From: Lepus europaeus
Lineage: Eukaryota; Chordata; Mammalia; Lagomorpha; Leporidae
Direction: 5' to 3'
DNA: 64,000 nt
Assembly (NCBI RefSeq): GCF_033115175.1
Contig: NC_084850.1
Location: forward strand, 248,001-312,000
Under the pieces are notes generated by a model. That model saw nothing but the letters and a program-made list of their open reading frames with translations, did not search any database and had not been told where the DNA came from. This document shows, piece by piece, positions 1-13,950 of the stretch; positions within the stretch are counted from its first letter, which is position 1; each line of letters begins with the position of its first letter. Made by a program: the position numbers and the translations under genes.

Positions 1-384
1 CCCGCTCCCCCATGCCGGCTGGGGAAGCCTGCAGGTTGGCGGTTTCTTAACAGTCATAGGTTGGTAGAATGTCCGTCTCCCAGCTGAGAGTTTCCTGAAA
101 TATGACTTCCTTTTTTGAGGCACAGGGTCGCCAGGGATGTACAGGGGTCACCATATCACTGACTGGCTGCCTGGGTTTGCACTGCCTGCCCAGAGATGTG
201 CAGAGCTGCTGAGATGAGCGTGACCCCGGCATGCGGTCAAGGGCAGCAGACCTGAAGGGAGTCTTCGCCAGGCCTCCAGGGAAGGCCACCTGGCAGGGGA
301 GCGAGCACAGACTGGGGCAGAGCAGACCTGAACGTGTGACAGGGGCAGCGGCAGGGCTGAAGTCAGTGCCTCCCTCTCTCCCAG

Positions 385-3175
<2,791 letters not shown>

Positions 3176-3865
3176 CCCCTGGCACCTGGCCCCCTGCACC
3201 CCGCCCCCAGCCGCCCCATCTGTGTCTTGTCTTTCACAACACCCGGCCCCGCGTCGGGATGACTTTGGGACCATAGGCCTCAGCCTCGCATTCCTGGCCC
3301 CTGGCTTGGGGCGCCCCCTCCACCCACTGCGGCTGCCGCCGCCGCCGCTCCCAGAGCCCGGCTACATTCCTCAGCCGCCAAGCACTTGAGACTCACTGTG
3401 ACCTCCCCAGGCCACCGCAGCCCTGCCTGAGCCAGCTGTCTCCACAGGACCTAACCCATCCTCCCCTCACTCCAGCCCCAGCAGAAGGAAGAAGAGAGTG
3501 GCCTGTCTCTCTGCCCCAGGGCTCCTTGGGACAGTAATGGCCGGAGCAGGAAGTTAGGGACACTGGGGAGAGGCCACGGGCTTCAGTGGAGCAGTGGCCG
3601 AACCACACTCCCTGACGGCTGTGGGCAATCCTCTGGTGGGAAGGGCACGCATGTGGCCGTGTGAGAGGACCTGCCTGTGACCACGCCCACCTCGGTGCCA
3701 CTCCACATTCCGCGTCGCCAGCCGGAAGAGACCTCGTGCTGCCTGGCAGTGTCTTGGGCCTCCTGCACTCCACAGCCTCTCCACCACAAGCGCAGGCAAA
3801 GCAGAAGCAGCAGCTGGGACCCTCCACTTTAACCCCTGCCATTAAATTTGCAAAGAGCCCCACCT
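3176..3865 (+). other. G6PD: G6PD 3' UTR with ATTAAA poly(A) signal
   Basis: GC-rich sequence follows the stop codon. An ATTAAA hexamer at 3841-3846 is the only plausible poly(A) signal before the intergenic region, giving a 3' UTR of roughly 0.7 kb. The cleavage site itself cannot be seen and is inferred to be about 15-25 bases downstream. Confidence 0.7.
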
Positions 3866-4404
3866 GTCCCCTAGTCATTTCCTCCCTAGCACCTGTGGCC
3901 GTGAAGGAGCGGGCCTACAGCCACCTGCTTGCCTGGAGACCCAGCCCTTTTTTTGTTCCCCTTGTTGCTTGCTGTTCCTTCCCCTGCACTTGCTCCGGGC
4001 CTGCTCACCTCCAGTCTCACGTGGTGCCTCTGCAGGGACCCAAGCCTGTCCCATGTCCACGCTGCCCCCCGAGTCTTCCTCACCCCGCCTCTGCTCATTG
4101 TTGCAACCACAGCCTGAAGCAGGAGGGCAGGTCGCATTTCCTTTTACTCTGCACTCCAACGCTTGCACTGCTTGTCATCCGCACTGTCCCTCCCTAACCA
4201 GGGCCCCTTCAGGGATGGGGATGCAATCAAATGTGTGACTAACATCAGAGGTTAAGAGGCAAAGAGGTAGGCCGAGGTCATGTTCAGCTTTTGGGCCTAG
4301 GCAGGCACTAAGGCACCAGAGGTATGAGCTCCTGCATCTGTTTCTATTGCCTCCCCGGGGTACTAGAAAGCAACAGGGGGCTGAAAACCAAAGATGGATT
4401 TCGG

Positions 4405-4565
4405 ACCTTTACCAGGACATCAGACATTGTGGAAGAGGGCCCCACCCTGCTCCAGGATGGCCTCATCCTAACGTGCACCTACAAACACCCTGTTGCCATG
4501 AAAGGTTGCTGTCTGAAATTCCAGGTGGACTTGAATTTGGGGGACCCTTCACTATACCGCACCTA
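4405..4565 (-). mobile_element. MLT1-like MaLR LTR fragment (fossil)
   Basis: Reads as the reverse complement of the 5' half of a mammalian MLT1-type LTR: a GGACATCAGA / GGGCCCCACCC block, then a GAATTTGGGGGACCC-like terminal block. It is heavily decayed, consistent with an old placental-wide insertion. Family assignment is from memory of the consensus. Confidence 0.55.
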
Positions 4566-5929
4566 GTGGGGGCCACAACATTTTCGCCAGCCTCCATCCT
4601 GGGCTGAGTGAGGACACGTGGCAAGAACTGACCCTATGGCCCAATTTCTCACGTTGTCTGAGGCTGCCAGGGAACAAAATGATCCGATGGTGGGGATAGA
4701 GTGGCCTGGAAAAGAGCCAGGCAAGGAATGCTATGCTCCCGACAGGCAGGCTATGTGCCGTGACCCTGCAGGTGACAGTGGTCACATCACTGTGTCACCA
4801 GGAGTTAAGCAAAAGAGCTCCTCCCCGTACCAATGGCTACGCTGCAGGCCACACGGCCCCACTTGGAAACGCGGTCATCTGTTTTCCTTATGCAATGTGG
4901 GAATGAGCTAAGGAAGAAACTCAAGTGGCAGACAGGCCTGTGCTTGTCCCATGAGCTGCCCGCCCCATACACATGCCCAAGCTACAACCTTGTGTGCCGT
5001 GTGTGTCAACAGGAGGGGGCACCTCCCAGTCGTGGGAGGCCATTACCACGGTCACCTAGTCTAAATCAGGAAGGAAGGAGGAAGTCTTGGGTCCTTGGGC
5101 GTTGTCAGCCTGGGCTGTCCTAGAGCAGTCTCCAGGGCTCTGTGCTCAGGATCACAGAGGCAGGGGCCTTAGTCCTCTGTTCTGTGAGTGCCCGTGGCCA
5201 CCTGGGAAAAAGACATGACTCCAGCTGAGATCCATCTTCCCGAGCTGATGGGGCCACCAAGGGTGAGCCAATTTATGTACTAGTGATGAGGCTGCCGCCC
5301 CTTGTCCTCTGGGCTCCATGTCCTAGCCAGGCCTGCTGCCCTCCATAGGAAATCAGGTGCCCCTATAGGGCAGCTGGGCCAGAGACTGCCAGGACAAGAC
5401 GTGGAACCGCAGTGAGTGCACATCAGTGCCAGGATTTCAACACCGCGTGCACACAGTCGCCTCCTCTGGGTCTTATGGATGTTACTGGGTGCTAGTGTGG
5501 TTAAAGAGACCCGATCCTTGTCCCCAAGGGGTCTCAATGCCACCTGGCTGCGTTGACAAGTCCCAGGATGACACACAAGGTCTATGAACTCCGGAGATGG
5601 TGGGCTCCCTGCCATCCCCCAGCTGGCCACCAGAGGGCACCTTGCTCGCATCAGCTCCCTGGAGAGAGCCATGTGAATCCCAGCCTGCCCTGGCCAGCGT
5701 GCTGGATCTTCAAAGTTTCAAGTAGAAGCCTGAGATGACATGGAACCCTTGGTGGAGAACGAATGCTCAGAGGCCCGTTGTGACCCTGCAGGGGATCTTG
5801 GTGCTGACAGCCCCTTGTAGAGCCCCTGAGGGAGCACCCCACTCTTGCTGCCCGCCCCTATGCCAGCCAGCTGTGTCCAGGGGCATGGCAGAGCAGAATC
5901 AGTGCAGAACCCGGGTGAGGACATGCAGC
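4566..5929. other. Intergenic DNA without a recognised gene
   Basis: No exon-like reading frame and no recognisable young repeat. A CTCF-like motif sits at 5623-5640. The remainder appears to be old unique sequence between G6PD and the minisatellite. Confidence 0.5.
5623..5640 (+). promoter_or_regulatory. CTCF-like motif
   Basis: The stretch TGGCCACCAGAGGGCAC (within 5623-5640) is a close match to the classic CTCF core TGGCCACCAGGGGGCGC. It is intergenic, about 1.8 kb past the G6PD poly(A) signal. Motif evidence only. Confidence 0.45.
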
Positions 5930-5934
5930 TGTCC

Positions 5935-7640
5935 CCGCAGCCCTCAGGTGCCTCCACTGAGGTGCAAGTGTGAGGGGCCAGGTTAGGGTAGTCAGGGAGT
6001 TGAGACTGGTGTCACCTCAGCTCTAGGGGCCCACACTGAGGATTCAGCAGAGCCTAGGTGGCCTCTGACACGCCTGTCACCTCAGTCCTGGACGCCGTAT
6101 GAGTGCAAGTCAGGGATGTCAGCTTTTCCTCAATCTCTGTGCGCCTGCCCAGGGACAGGGCAGGGGGACCCAGGTGGGGACAATCACCTCAGCACTGGGT
6201 GAACAGGAGCAGCATTAGGTTCAAGTGTCAACATCCAAGGGTCACCTAAGTGCTGGCTGCCTAGACAGGGCAGGGCTTGATGGCTTGGGGTAGAGCGTCA
6301 CCGTTCACCTCGACTCAGCATCTGGCCTTTGGTGCAAGCATGAAGACCAGGCGAGGACATTCAATGTGACCTCGTGTTCGGGGCCCTGTGCAGATAAGCA
6401 CCAAGGCAACATTCCAGGAGCACTTTACGGATGGGTGCTACACAGAGGCTGAGACAATACCCAGCAGACGGCAGCCGAACGCTACACAAACCAGAGACAC
6501 GCAAGTCCAGGTGATAGCGTCTGACTGAAAGCCCAGACTTTGGTGCCTGCTTGGCTGAGACGTGAAAGGCCAGGCAGAATCACCTGTCACCTCAGCTCTG
6601 TGGGCTTAGGCCTCGAGTTACCCCCACTGTCACCTGAGGCAAGCAGTCCGGGGAAGTCACTGAAGCCACCAACTGTTACCTCATGCGGGGTGCCTGCACT
6701 GGGGCAGGAACGTGGGGACCCAGGTGAGAGCAGTTGGCTGAAAGCACAAATCCTGCTGCCCAGTCTGGGCAGGGTAATGAGGGGCCACTGACATCATCCA
6801 ACTGTGGCTGCATCTCTGGGTCAGGAAGCAGGCGGAGCATGAACGGCCGGCTGGGGAGTCACGGCACAGGTGGCCACAGGTGGTGGCACTCGATTGTCAC
6901 CCGAGATCCCAGGACAGGACAGTTGGCTGTCACCTCACCTCTGGCTGCCTGCTGTGGGACACAGATGACCGCCATCATCTGGGCCTGCACTGGGCAAGAG
7001 GAGTAGAAATGAGGTGAGGGGATTCCACTGTCACCGCCTGTGGGGTGCCTGCGCTGGGACAGACATGACACGACACAGGTGCTGTCTGTGAACTGACAGC
7101 CCACACCTTTTTTTAAAGATTTATTTATTGATTTATTTGAAAGGCAGAGTTACAGAGAGGGAAAGACGGAGGGAGGGAGAGAGAGCAAGATCTTCCATCC
7201 GCTGGTTCACTCCCCAAATGACCACACAGCTGGGGGTGGACCAGCCTGAAGCCAAAACATTCTGCCAGGTCTCCCATGTGGATGCAGGGGCTGAAGCACT
7301 TAGGCCATCTCCCACTGCTCTCCCAGGCACATTTGAATGGAGCTGGACCACAAATGGAGCAGCCGGGACTCAAACTGGGGGCCATATGGGATGCTGGTGC
7401 CACAGGTGGCAGTTTTACCTGCTGTGCCACAGCACCGGCCCCAGGGCCCCCCCATCTTGGCCTGTACTGGCAACAGACAAGGAAGCCCAAGTTAGTAGTC
7501 ACCTGACCCCTCGGCACTATATACGCAGAGCTGTGGGAACCAGGTGAGGGAAATCATTGTTAACTCCGATCTGGGGAGCAAAACATACCCAAGCAGTGAA
7601 GCCCAGGAAAAAAACAATCACCTGTCGCTTCACTTACTGT
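5935..7640 (+). repeat. Decayed minisatellite, unit about 60-110 bp
   Basis: A unit that starts GTCACCTCAGCTCTG, continues TGCCTGCACTGGGACAG and ends near ACCCAGGTGAGG recurs with drift. Recognisable starts are near 6010, 6077, 6185, 6240, 6303, 6587, 6630, 6676, 6895, 6929, 7031, 7498 and 7620. A minus-strand SINE (7108-7443) interrupts the array, so the array predates that SINE. Copies are too diverged and unevenly spaced to be a young VNTR or a CRISPR. Confidence 0.6.
7108..7443 (-). mobile_element. C-type SINE (CSINE), full length
   Basis: Reversed element: an A-tail remnant (TTTTTTTAAAGATTTATTTATT) on the left and the tRNA-like head, ending CACCGGCCCC, on the right. It is inserted within the decayed minisatellite. 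Confidence 0.9.
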
Positions 7641-7980
7641 CCGTGACAGAGGCATCAGGGCCCTATGCGTGTAGTCATCTCTCTGTTCTATTGGTTTACA
7701 CCCCTACAAAAGTATGCGCTAGAGCCAAGGCAAGTATCATCCACTGCTGCCTGCATGGGAAATTGTCAGACCCTCAAGAGAGAAAACAGGCTGAGGGAAG
7801 GGACGAATGCAGAGACTGCTAATAGATCCAGAGGCAATGGGAATGTTCTAGAACTAGAGAGTGGTGACAGCTGCACAACTTGCTGGATGTACCAAAAGCC
7901 ACACAACTGTACAGTGTAAAACAGTGCCTGTTATAGCATGTGGGTGTATCACATGCCGGTTTTTGAAAAGAATGAGAATT

Positions 7981-8239
7981 GGGGTGGGCATTGTGTCACC
8001 AGCATGCCATATCAGAGCATCAGGTTCGAGTCCTGGCTGCTCCACTTGTGATCCAGTCCCCCTGCTAGTGCATCTGGGAAGCAGCAGAAGATGCTGCAAG
8101 TACTTGGATCCCTACCACACATGTGGGAGATCCAGATGGAGTCCCTGGCTCCTAGCTTTGACCTGGACCAGCACTAGTTTCCTGGCTGTTGTGGCCACTC
8201 AGAAAGTGAACCATCAGTTAGAAGATTACAAGATCTCTC

Positions 8240-8285
<46 letters not shown>

Positions 8286-8320
8286 TTTTCAAATAAATGA
8301 ATGAATCTTTTCTAAAAAAC
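7981..8320 (+). mobile_element. C-type SINE
   Basis: The head GGGGTGGGCATTGTGTC is followed by a B-box-like GGTTCGAGTCC, then a long (TC)n run at 8243-8283 and the tail CAAATAAATGAATGAATC. Confidence 0.88.
8243..8283 (+). repeat. (TC)n microsatellite in a SINE
   Basis: About 20 uninterrupted TC dinucleotides in the 3' part of the preceding SINE; likely length-polymorphic. Confidence 0.9.
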
Positions 8321-8434
8321 ATAAGAAGGGAATTTGAGTAAAGGGTGGTTGTTTGTGCTAGCTCTGACCATCAATCTAGAGGTCCTGAGGCACACCATCC
8401 TCATAAAATGAAGGTTTTCCAAATAAATATGTAG

Positions 8435-8485
8435 ATTTATTTAGTTAGTTATTCAAAAGTCACAGTTACACAAAGAGAGAAGGAG

Positions 8486-8527
<42 letters not shown>

Positions 8528-8785
8528 CTTCCATCTGCTGGTTCACTCTCCAGGTGGCTGCAAATGGCCTGAGCTGCGCCAATCTGAAGCTAAGAGCCAG
8601 GAGCTTCTTCCTGGTCTCCCACGTGGGTGCAGGGGACCAAGAACCTGGGCCATCTTCTACTGCTTTCCCAGGCCACAGCAGAGAGCTGGATCGGAAGTGG
8701 AGCAGCCAGGACTCAAACCAGCACCCATATGGGATTCAGGCACTGCAGGCGGCGGCTTCTACCAGCTACGGCACAGCACCGGCCC
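8435..8785 (-). mobile_element. C-type SINE with 10-bp target-site duplication
   Basis: Reversed SINE flanked by AAATATGTAG at 8425-8434 and 8786-8795. It contains a (GA)n tract at 8491-8525. Its right-hand target site was later reused by the next SINE. Confidence 0.9.
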
Positions 8786-8802
8786 AAATATGTAGGATTT
8801 TT

Positions 8803-9134
8803 TTTTGACAGGCAGAATGGACAGTGAGAGAGAGACAGAGAGAAAGGTCTTCCTTTGCCGTTGGCTCACCCTCCAATGGCTGCTGCGGCCGGCACGCTGC
8901 GGCCGGCGCACCGCGCTGATCCGAAGGCAGGAGCCAGGTGCCTTTCCTGGTCTCCCATGGGGTGCAGGGCCCAAGCACTTGGGCCATCCTCCACTGCACT
9001 CCCTGGCCACAGCAGAGAGCTGGCCTGGAAGAGGGGCAACCGGGACAGAATCCGGTGCCCCGACTGGGACTAGAACCTGGTGTGCCGGCGCCACAAGGCG
9101 GAGGATTAGCCTAGTGAGCCGCGGCGCCGGCCCC
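8803..9134 (-). mobile_element. Young CSINE subfamily, serial insertion
   Basis: Reversed GC-rich young subfamily (TTGACAGGCAGA tail side, head ending GCGGCGCCGGCCCC). It is flanked by a 16-bp duplication AATATGTAGGATTTTT at 8787-8802 and 9135-9150, which overlaps the older neighbour's duplication. Confidence 0.92.
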
Positions 9135-9150
9135 AATATGTAGGATTTTT

Positions 9151-9794
9151 AAAAATGTGTTTGACCTGTTTTTTCATCTCGGAGTTACCATGCTATCTAG
9201 ACTGGGGAAGACCCAGAAACTCCATAGGCACTTGCGCCAGGGCCATGACAGTGTCGGCGAGCCCTGGAAGCAGCCAGGAGATCAGCAGCAGATTCATGGG
9301 GCAAGTGTATACTAGAACAATCTCCTCACACAATCAGGTACACACATTATCACTCCTAGACATCGCATTGAAAAGTCCTCGCTTTTAAGTCATTCCATTC
9401 TCCTTTTGGTTATAAAGGGCTAGCCTCCTCCTGAGGCTTCGCCTACAGATGCCTATACTGACTCCTCTTCCTTGGGCACTGCAATGATGGTGCCTGTGAC
9501 ATTTTGGTTCTCAAATCACACACTGCGAGCAGAGGGCAAGAGATCTCCTGCTTTGGGAAGAGCCTTTTTTTGGGAAATAGCATGATAGCATGCTTCCAAC
9601 TGGGGCCAGTGGGAACTAAAAGAGGCCCCAGTCCCATCAGTTGCTGAGTGTCAGCACACAGAGAGAGACCCACAAGCTGCCAAGAGATGGGAGAGAATTA
9701 GCCAGCTTGGCCCGTGGAAAGGAAGGGGCTTCGCGATGGACTGGCTGACATATCCCGGCAGGGCAGAACTGCTAAGAGGACAGAAGCTTTAGGT
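9151..9794. other. Intergenic DNA without a recognised gene
   Basis: Old unique-looking sequence. No exon, no RNA gene and no young repeat recognised. Confidence 0.4.
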
Positions 9795-9861
9795 CCTCTG
9801 CCTCTCCTCTCTCTGTGTAACCCTGACTTTCAAATAAATAAATAAATCTTTTAAAAAAAAC
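9795..9861 (+). mobile_element. SINE 3'-end fragment
   Basis: Only the last ~65 bases of a C-type SINE are present (CTCTGTGTAACCCTGACTTT, then CAAATAAATAAATAAATC). The 5' part is missing. Confidence 0.7.
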
Positions 9862-10063
9862 CATTTAGCTCATTTGCAGAATGAATAAAAGCATGCCATT
9901 TCTACTTCCCAGTATAGCGCCTTCCATACGTGTGTTTTGGTCCTATCAGCAGTAGAAGCTGCATAAAACTAACTGAACTGCATTTCTCCCACTTCATGAA
10001 GAGGAAACCAAGAGTCAACTGAACTCTGGCTTTGTGAAAGGATAGTAAGCATTTACGAGGTCA

Positions 10064-10323
10064 GGGGCCAACATTGTGGCACAGCAGGTTAAGCTATTGT
10101 CGGTGGTGCTGGCATCCCATATGGGCGCTGGTTTGAGTCCCAGCTGCTCCACTTCTGATCCAGTTCCTTGCTAATGCCCTGGGAAAGCAGTAAAGATGGC
10201 CCAAGTCCTTGGGCCTCTGCACCCACATGGGAAACCTATAAGAAGTTCCTGGACGCTGAAGAAGTTCATGGATGCTGGCTTTCACCTGGCCCAGTCCCCA
10301 GGTATTACAGCCATTTGGAGAGT

Positions 10324-10369
<46 letters not shown>

Positions 10370-10442
10370 TCCCTCTCTCTTTGTAACTCTGACTTTCAAA
10401 TCAATAGATCTTTTTGAAAAAACAACAACAACAACAACAACA
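10064..10442 (+). mobile_element. C-type SINE with 13-bp target-site duplication
   Basis: Starts GGGGCCAACATTGTGGC and ends in a (CAA)n tail. It is flanked by ATTTACGAGGTCA (10051-10063) and ATTTACCAGGTCA (10443-10455), one mismatch. A (CT)n tract occupies about 10328-10376. Confidence 0.92.
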
Positions 10443-10620
10443 ATTTACCAGGTCATATTTTCAGAGAAAAGTGGAATCTGCTGATACATTTCACCTGTCC
10501 TTGACAGCCTTAGGAAGCAAAGGTGCTAGAAATCACATCCTGAAGCCCCAAGTGGCTAACTGACAGGTAGAGAGTGAACCTGGAATTGCCACTGAACCAG
10601 AGTTCACATTGCCCAGATAC

Positions 10621-10928
10621 GGGGCTAGTGAAATGGCACAGCAGGTTAAACCACAGCTTGCACAATGCTGTCCCATATGCGAGTGCCAGTTCTACTCCCA
10701 GCCACTCTGTTTCCAATTCTCCTAAATGTGCCTGAGAAAGCAGCAGATGATGGCTCAAGTGCTTGGGCCCCTGCACCCACATGAGAGACCTGGATGGAGT
10801 TCCTTTTGCCATGGCCCAGCCCCAGCTGTTGTGGCCATTTGAGGAATACGCCAGTGGGTGGAAAATTCTCTCTCTCTCTCTCTCTCTTTCTCTGCCTTTC
10901 AAATAAATAGATTTAAATTTTAAAAGTG
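10621..10928 (+). mobile_element. C-type SINE
   Basis: Starts GGGGCTAGTGAAATGGCAC. The body and a (TC)n run lead to a CAAATAAATAG tail. Confidence 0.85.
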
Positions 10929-10977
10929 ATAACAGCCAAATTCAATGAACTAAATTTAAAAAAAAAAGAAAAAAGAA

Positions 10978-11238
10978 GGGGCCAGCGTTATGGTATATTG
11001 GGTTAAGCTGCAGCCTGCAGTGCCAGCATCCTATGTGGGCCCCAATTCAAGTCCCTGCTGCCCCACTCCCTATCCAACTCCCTGGTAATGCACCTGGAAA
11101 AGCAGCAGATGATGTTCCAAGTGCTTGGGCCCCTGCATCCATGTGGGAGACCCAGATAAAACTTGTGGTTCCTGGCTTCAGCCTGGCCCAGGCCCAGCCC
11201 CAGCCATGGTGGCCATTTGAGGAGAGAACCAGAGGATG

Positions 11239-11309
<71 letters not shown>

Positions 11310-11344
11310 CTGCCTTTCAAATAAAAATAAATCTTAAAAAAAAC
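10978..11344 (+). mobile_element. C-type SINE with (CT)n(AT)n block
   Basis: Starts GGGGCCAGCGTTATGG and ends AATAAAAATAAATC plus A-tail. A compound (CT)n then (AT)n microsatellite lies at 11246-11305 inside it. Confidence 0.9.
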
Positions 11345-11373
11345 CACAAACTTCCAAATTAAAATGTAGATGA

Positions 11374-11681
11374 GGGGCTGGCACCATGGTGTAGCAAATA
11401 AAGCCACCACCTGCAATGCTGGCATCCTATATGGGTGCCAGTTCGAGTCCTGGCTGCTCTTCTTCCGATCCAGCTCTCTGCTATGGTCTGGGAAAGCAGT
11501 GGAAGATGGCCCAGGTTGTTGGACCCTTGTACCCATGTGAAGAAGCTCCCACTGCCTTCAGATCAGCCCAGCTCTAGCTGTTGTGGCCATCTGGGGAGTG
11601 AACCAACAGATGGAAGACCTCTCTCTCTCTCTCTCTCTCTCTCTGCCTCTGCCAGTCTTTAAAATAAAAATAAATTTAAAG
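11374..11681 (+). mobile_element. C-type SINE, first of a pair sharing target sites
   Basis: Starts GGGGCTGGCACCATGG. The flanks are AAAATGTAGATGA (11361-11373) and AAAAAGTAGATGA (11682-11694). Confidence 0.9.
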
Positions 11682-11694
11682 AAAAAGTAGATGA

Positions 11695-12016
11695 GGGGCC
11701 AGCACTGTGGTGTGCCAGGTTAAGCTGCTGCCTACAGTGCCAGCATCCCATATGGGCACCAGTTCAAGTCCCGGCTGCTCCACTTCCAATCCAGCTCTCT
11801 GCTGTGGCCTGGGAAAGCAGTGAAGATGGCCCAAGTCCTTGGGCCCCTGCACCCGCATGGGAGACCCTGAGGAAGCTCCTTGCTGCTGGCTTCAGATCAG
11901 CCCCACTCTGGCCATTGTGGACATTTGGGGAGTGAACCAGCAAATGGAAGACCTCTCTCTCTCCCTCTCTCTCTCTCTTTCTGCCTCTCTGAAGCTCTAC
12001 CTTTCTTTAAAAAAGA
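11695..12016 (+). mobile_element. C-type SINE, second of a pair sharing target sites
   Basis: Starts GGGGCCAGCACTGTGG directly after AAAAAGTAGATGA (11682-11694) and is followed by a third copy of the same 13-mer at 12017-12029. Same orientation as its neighbour. Confidence 0.9.
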
Positions 12017-12255
12017 AAAAAGTAGATGAACTGGTTTAATGCAAATCTGAAGCAATCTGCTGCTAATCAATCAGCTCTTTTTCTATTGTTCTGTCTCCTG
12101 GTTCCAACTTTGTTCCTGCTTTCTTGGATCCTTATCTGTCTATAATACCAATAACACCAATCTCTTCTACTAGGCTCATTGGGACACTTAATTTCTAGCT
12201 TACGAAATGAAGTGTTACCCAATTCTAGCACCGAAAATAAGGCAATTAAGACTGC

Positions 12256-12534
12256 TAGGGAGTAGTCATTTGGCCCGGCAAGTCAGATGCTGGAATCACC
12301 TATCAAGACCCAGCTCCACTCTTGATTCCAGTTTCCTGCTGATGTAGACCCTGGGAAGCAGTTCAAGTACTTGGGTCCCTGCCACCCATGTGGGAGACGC
12401 AGACTGAGTTTCCAGCTGTTGGCTTTGACCATTGTGGGCATTTGGGGAGTAACCAGTGATGGGAACACTGTGTGTTTGTGTGTGTGTGTGTGCACGCGCG
12501 TGCAGCTCAGAAATAAACAATTTCTTAAAAGATT
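12256..12534 (+). mobile_element. Older C-type SINE
   Basis: Carries the older-subfamily head GGGAGTAGTCATTTGGCCC. It has no CT tract but a (TG)n run near 12471-12491, and the tail AAATAAACAATTTC. Confidence 0.75.
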
Positions 12535-12666
12535 GTTAGACTAGGGATGCGAGTGAGGAAAGGGAGAGGGGACAGGCCAATTAAAGGAGTGACTTCTGCT
12601 ATTCTACAGTTGGTAGTAAAGAGGCTCATGAATGGTCCCAACACCAAGTAATGATACATGTATTGT

Positions 12667-12990
12667 AAAGATTTTCTTTATTTATTTGAGAGGTAGAGTT
12701 ACAGACAGAGAGAGGGAGAGACAAAGAAAGGTCTTCCATCCGCTGGTTCACTCCCCAAATGGCCACAATGGCTGGAGCTGGGCCAATCCAAAGCCAGGAG
12801 CCAGGAGCTTCTTCCTGGTCTCCCACGTGGGTGCAGGAGCCCAAGGACTTGGGCCATCTTCTACTGCTTTCACAGGCCACAGCAAAGAGCTGGATTGGAA
12901 GAGGAACAGTCAAGACTAGATCTGGCATCCATATGGGATGCCAGTCCCTCAGGCAGAGGCTTCACCTACTACACAACAGCACCAGCCCCC
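12667..12990 (-). mobile_element. C-type SINE
   Basis: Reversed element: AAGATTTTCTTTATTTATTTG on the left, ending ACAGCACCAGCCCCC. Confidence 0.88.
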
Positions 12991-13199
12991 AGTTAAACAT
13001 TTTAAAAAGATCACTAAAGTGAGGCCTGGGCATGGGACAATGACACTGAGGGCAGAGTTAGGCAGTCACACACATTACATGCATACATGCTATCTAATGG
13101 TGTGTGTGTCACCACGTAAATCTGCACTCAGTGTCATTGTCTCCTTGCCAGACCTCAGGAGCCCTGTGTGCCCTTTGACCATGGACTGAAAGGTTCTCT

Positions 13200-13507
13200 G
13201 GGGCCAGCGCTGTGGTGTAGCAGGTAAAGCCACTGCCTACAGTGCTGGCATCCCATATGGGTGCCAGTTTGAGTCCCGGCTGCTCCACTTCTGATCCAGC
13301 TCTGCTATGGCCCGGGAAAGCAGTAGAAGATGATCCAAGCACTTGGGCCCCTGCACCTGGCTCCTGGCTTCAGATTGGCCCAGTTCCAGCCATTGTGGCC
13401 ATTTGGGGAGTGAACCAGCAGGTGGAAGATGTCTCTCTGTCTCTACACGTTCGCTCTCTCTGCCTCTGTAACTCCACCTTTCAAATAAATAAATAAATAC
13501 ATTTTAA
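13200..13507 (+). mobile_element. C-type SINE with 11-bp target-site duplication
   Basis: Starts GGGGCCAGCGCTGTGG and is flanked by perfect copies of AAAGGTTCTCT at 13189-13199 and 13508-13518. Confidence 0.92.
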
Positions 13508-13659
13508 AAAGGTTCTCTTTGCTAAGGACTCAGTTTCACCTTCTCTTTTACTTCATATGCTTTGTCCCAGGCAGGTGCTTCTACAAGTTTTATTTGAGTG
13601 TGTGCATCATCTGGATTTTTGTTTCTGCAGAAAACTAACAGAAAGCCTAGAGCTGTCTG

Positions 13660-13866
13660 TCACATTGGAGTCGCAGCTTCAGTCCTGATTCCAACTTCCT
13701 GCAGATGTGCACCCTGGGAGACAGCAGGTGAAGGCTCAATTGGTTGAGTTCCTACCACTTACATGGGGAACCTGGATGGAGTTCCCAGCTCCTGGTTTCA
13801 GCCTGGCCTAGTCCTGGCTGTTGTGGGCACATTTGGGGAGTGAACCAATGGATGGGAAATTGGGAA

Positions 13867-13898
<32 letters not shown>

Positions 13899-13950
13899 GT
13901 CTCTGTCTCTGTCTCTCTTTCTGCATTTCAAATTAAAAAAAAAAAAAAAC
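13660..13950 (+). mobile_element. Older C-type SINE, 5' part degraded
   Basis: Recognisable from TCCTGATTCCAACTTCCTGC onward, with a (CTGT/CT)n run and an A14 tail. The head is degenerate or missing. Confidence 0.7.

Noticed and set aside
5935-7640. CRISPR-like spacing of GTCACC repeats
   Set aside because: Repeats are degenerate, spacing is irregular and the genome is mammalian; a decayed minisatellite explains it.
8803-9134. tRNA gene suggested by B-box-like motifs in SINE heads
   Set aside because: The tRNA-like part belongs to C-type SINEs; no cloverleaf with intact acceptor stem was recognised at any copy.
10094-10417. Open frames encoding Leu-Ser or Arg-Glu repeats in several places
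   Set aside because: They are translations of (CT)n/(GA)n tracts in SINEs.
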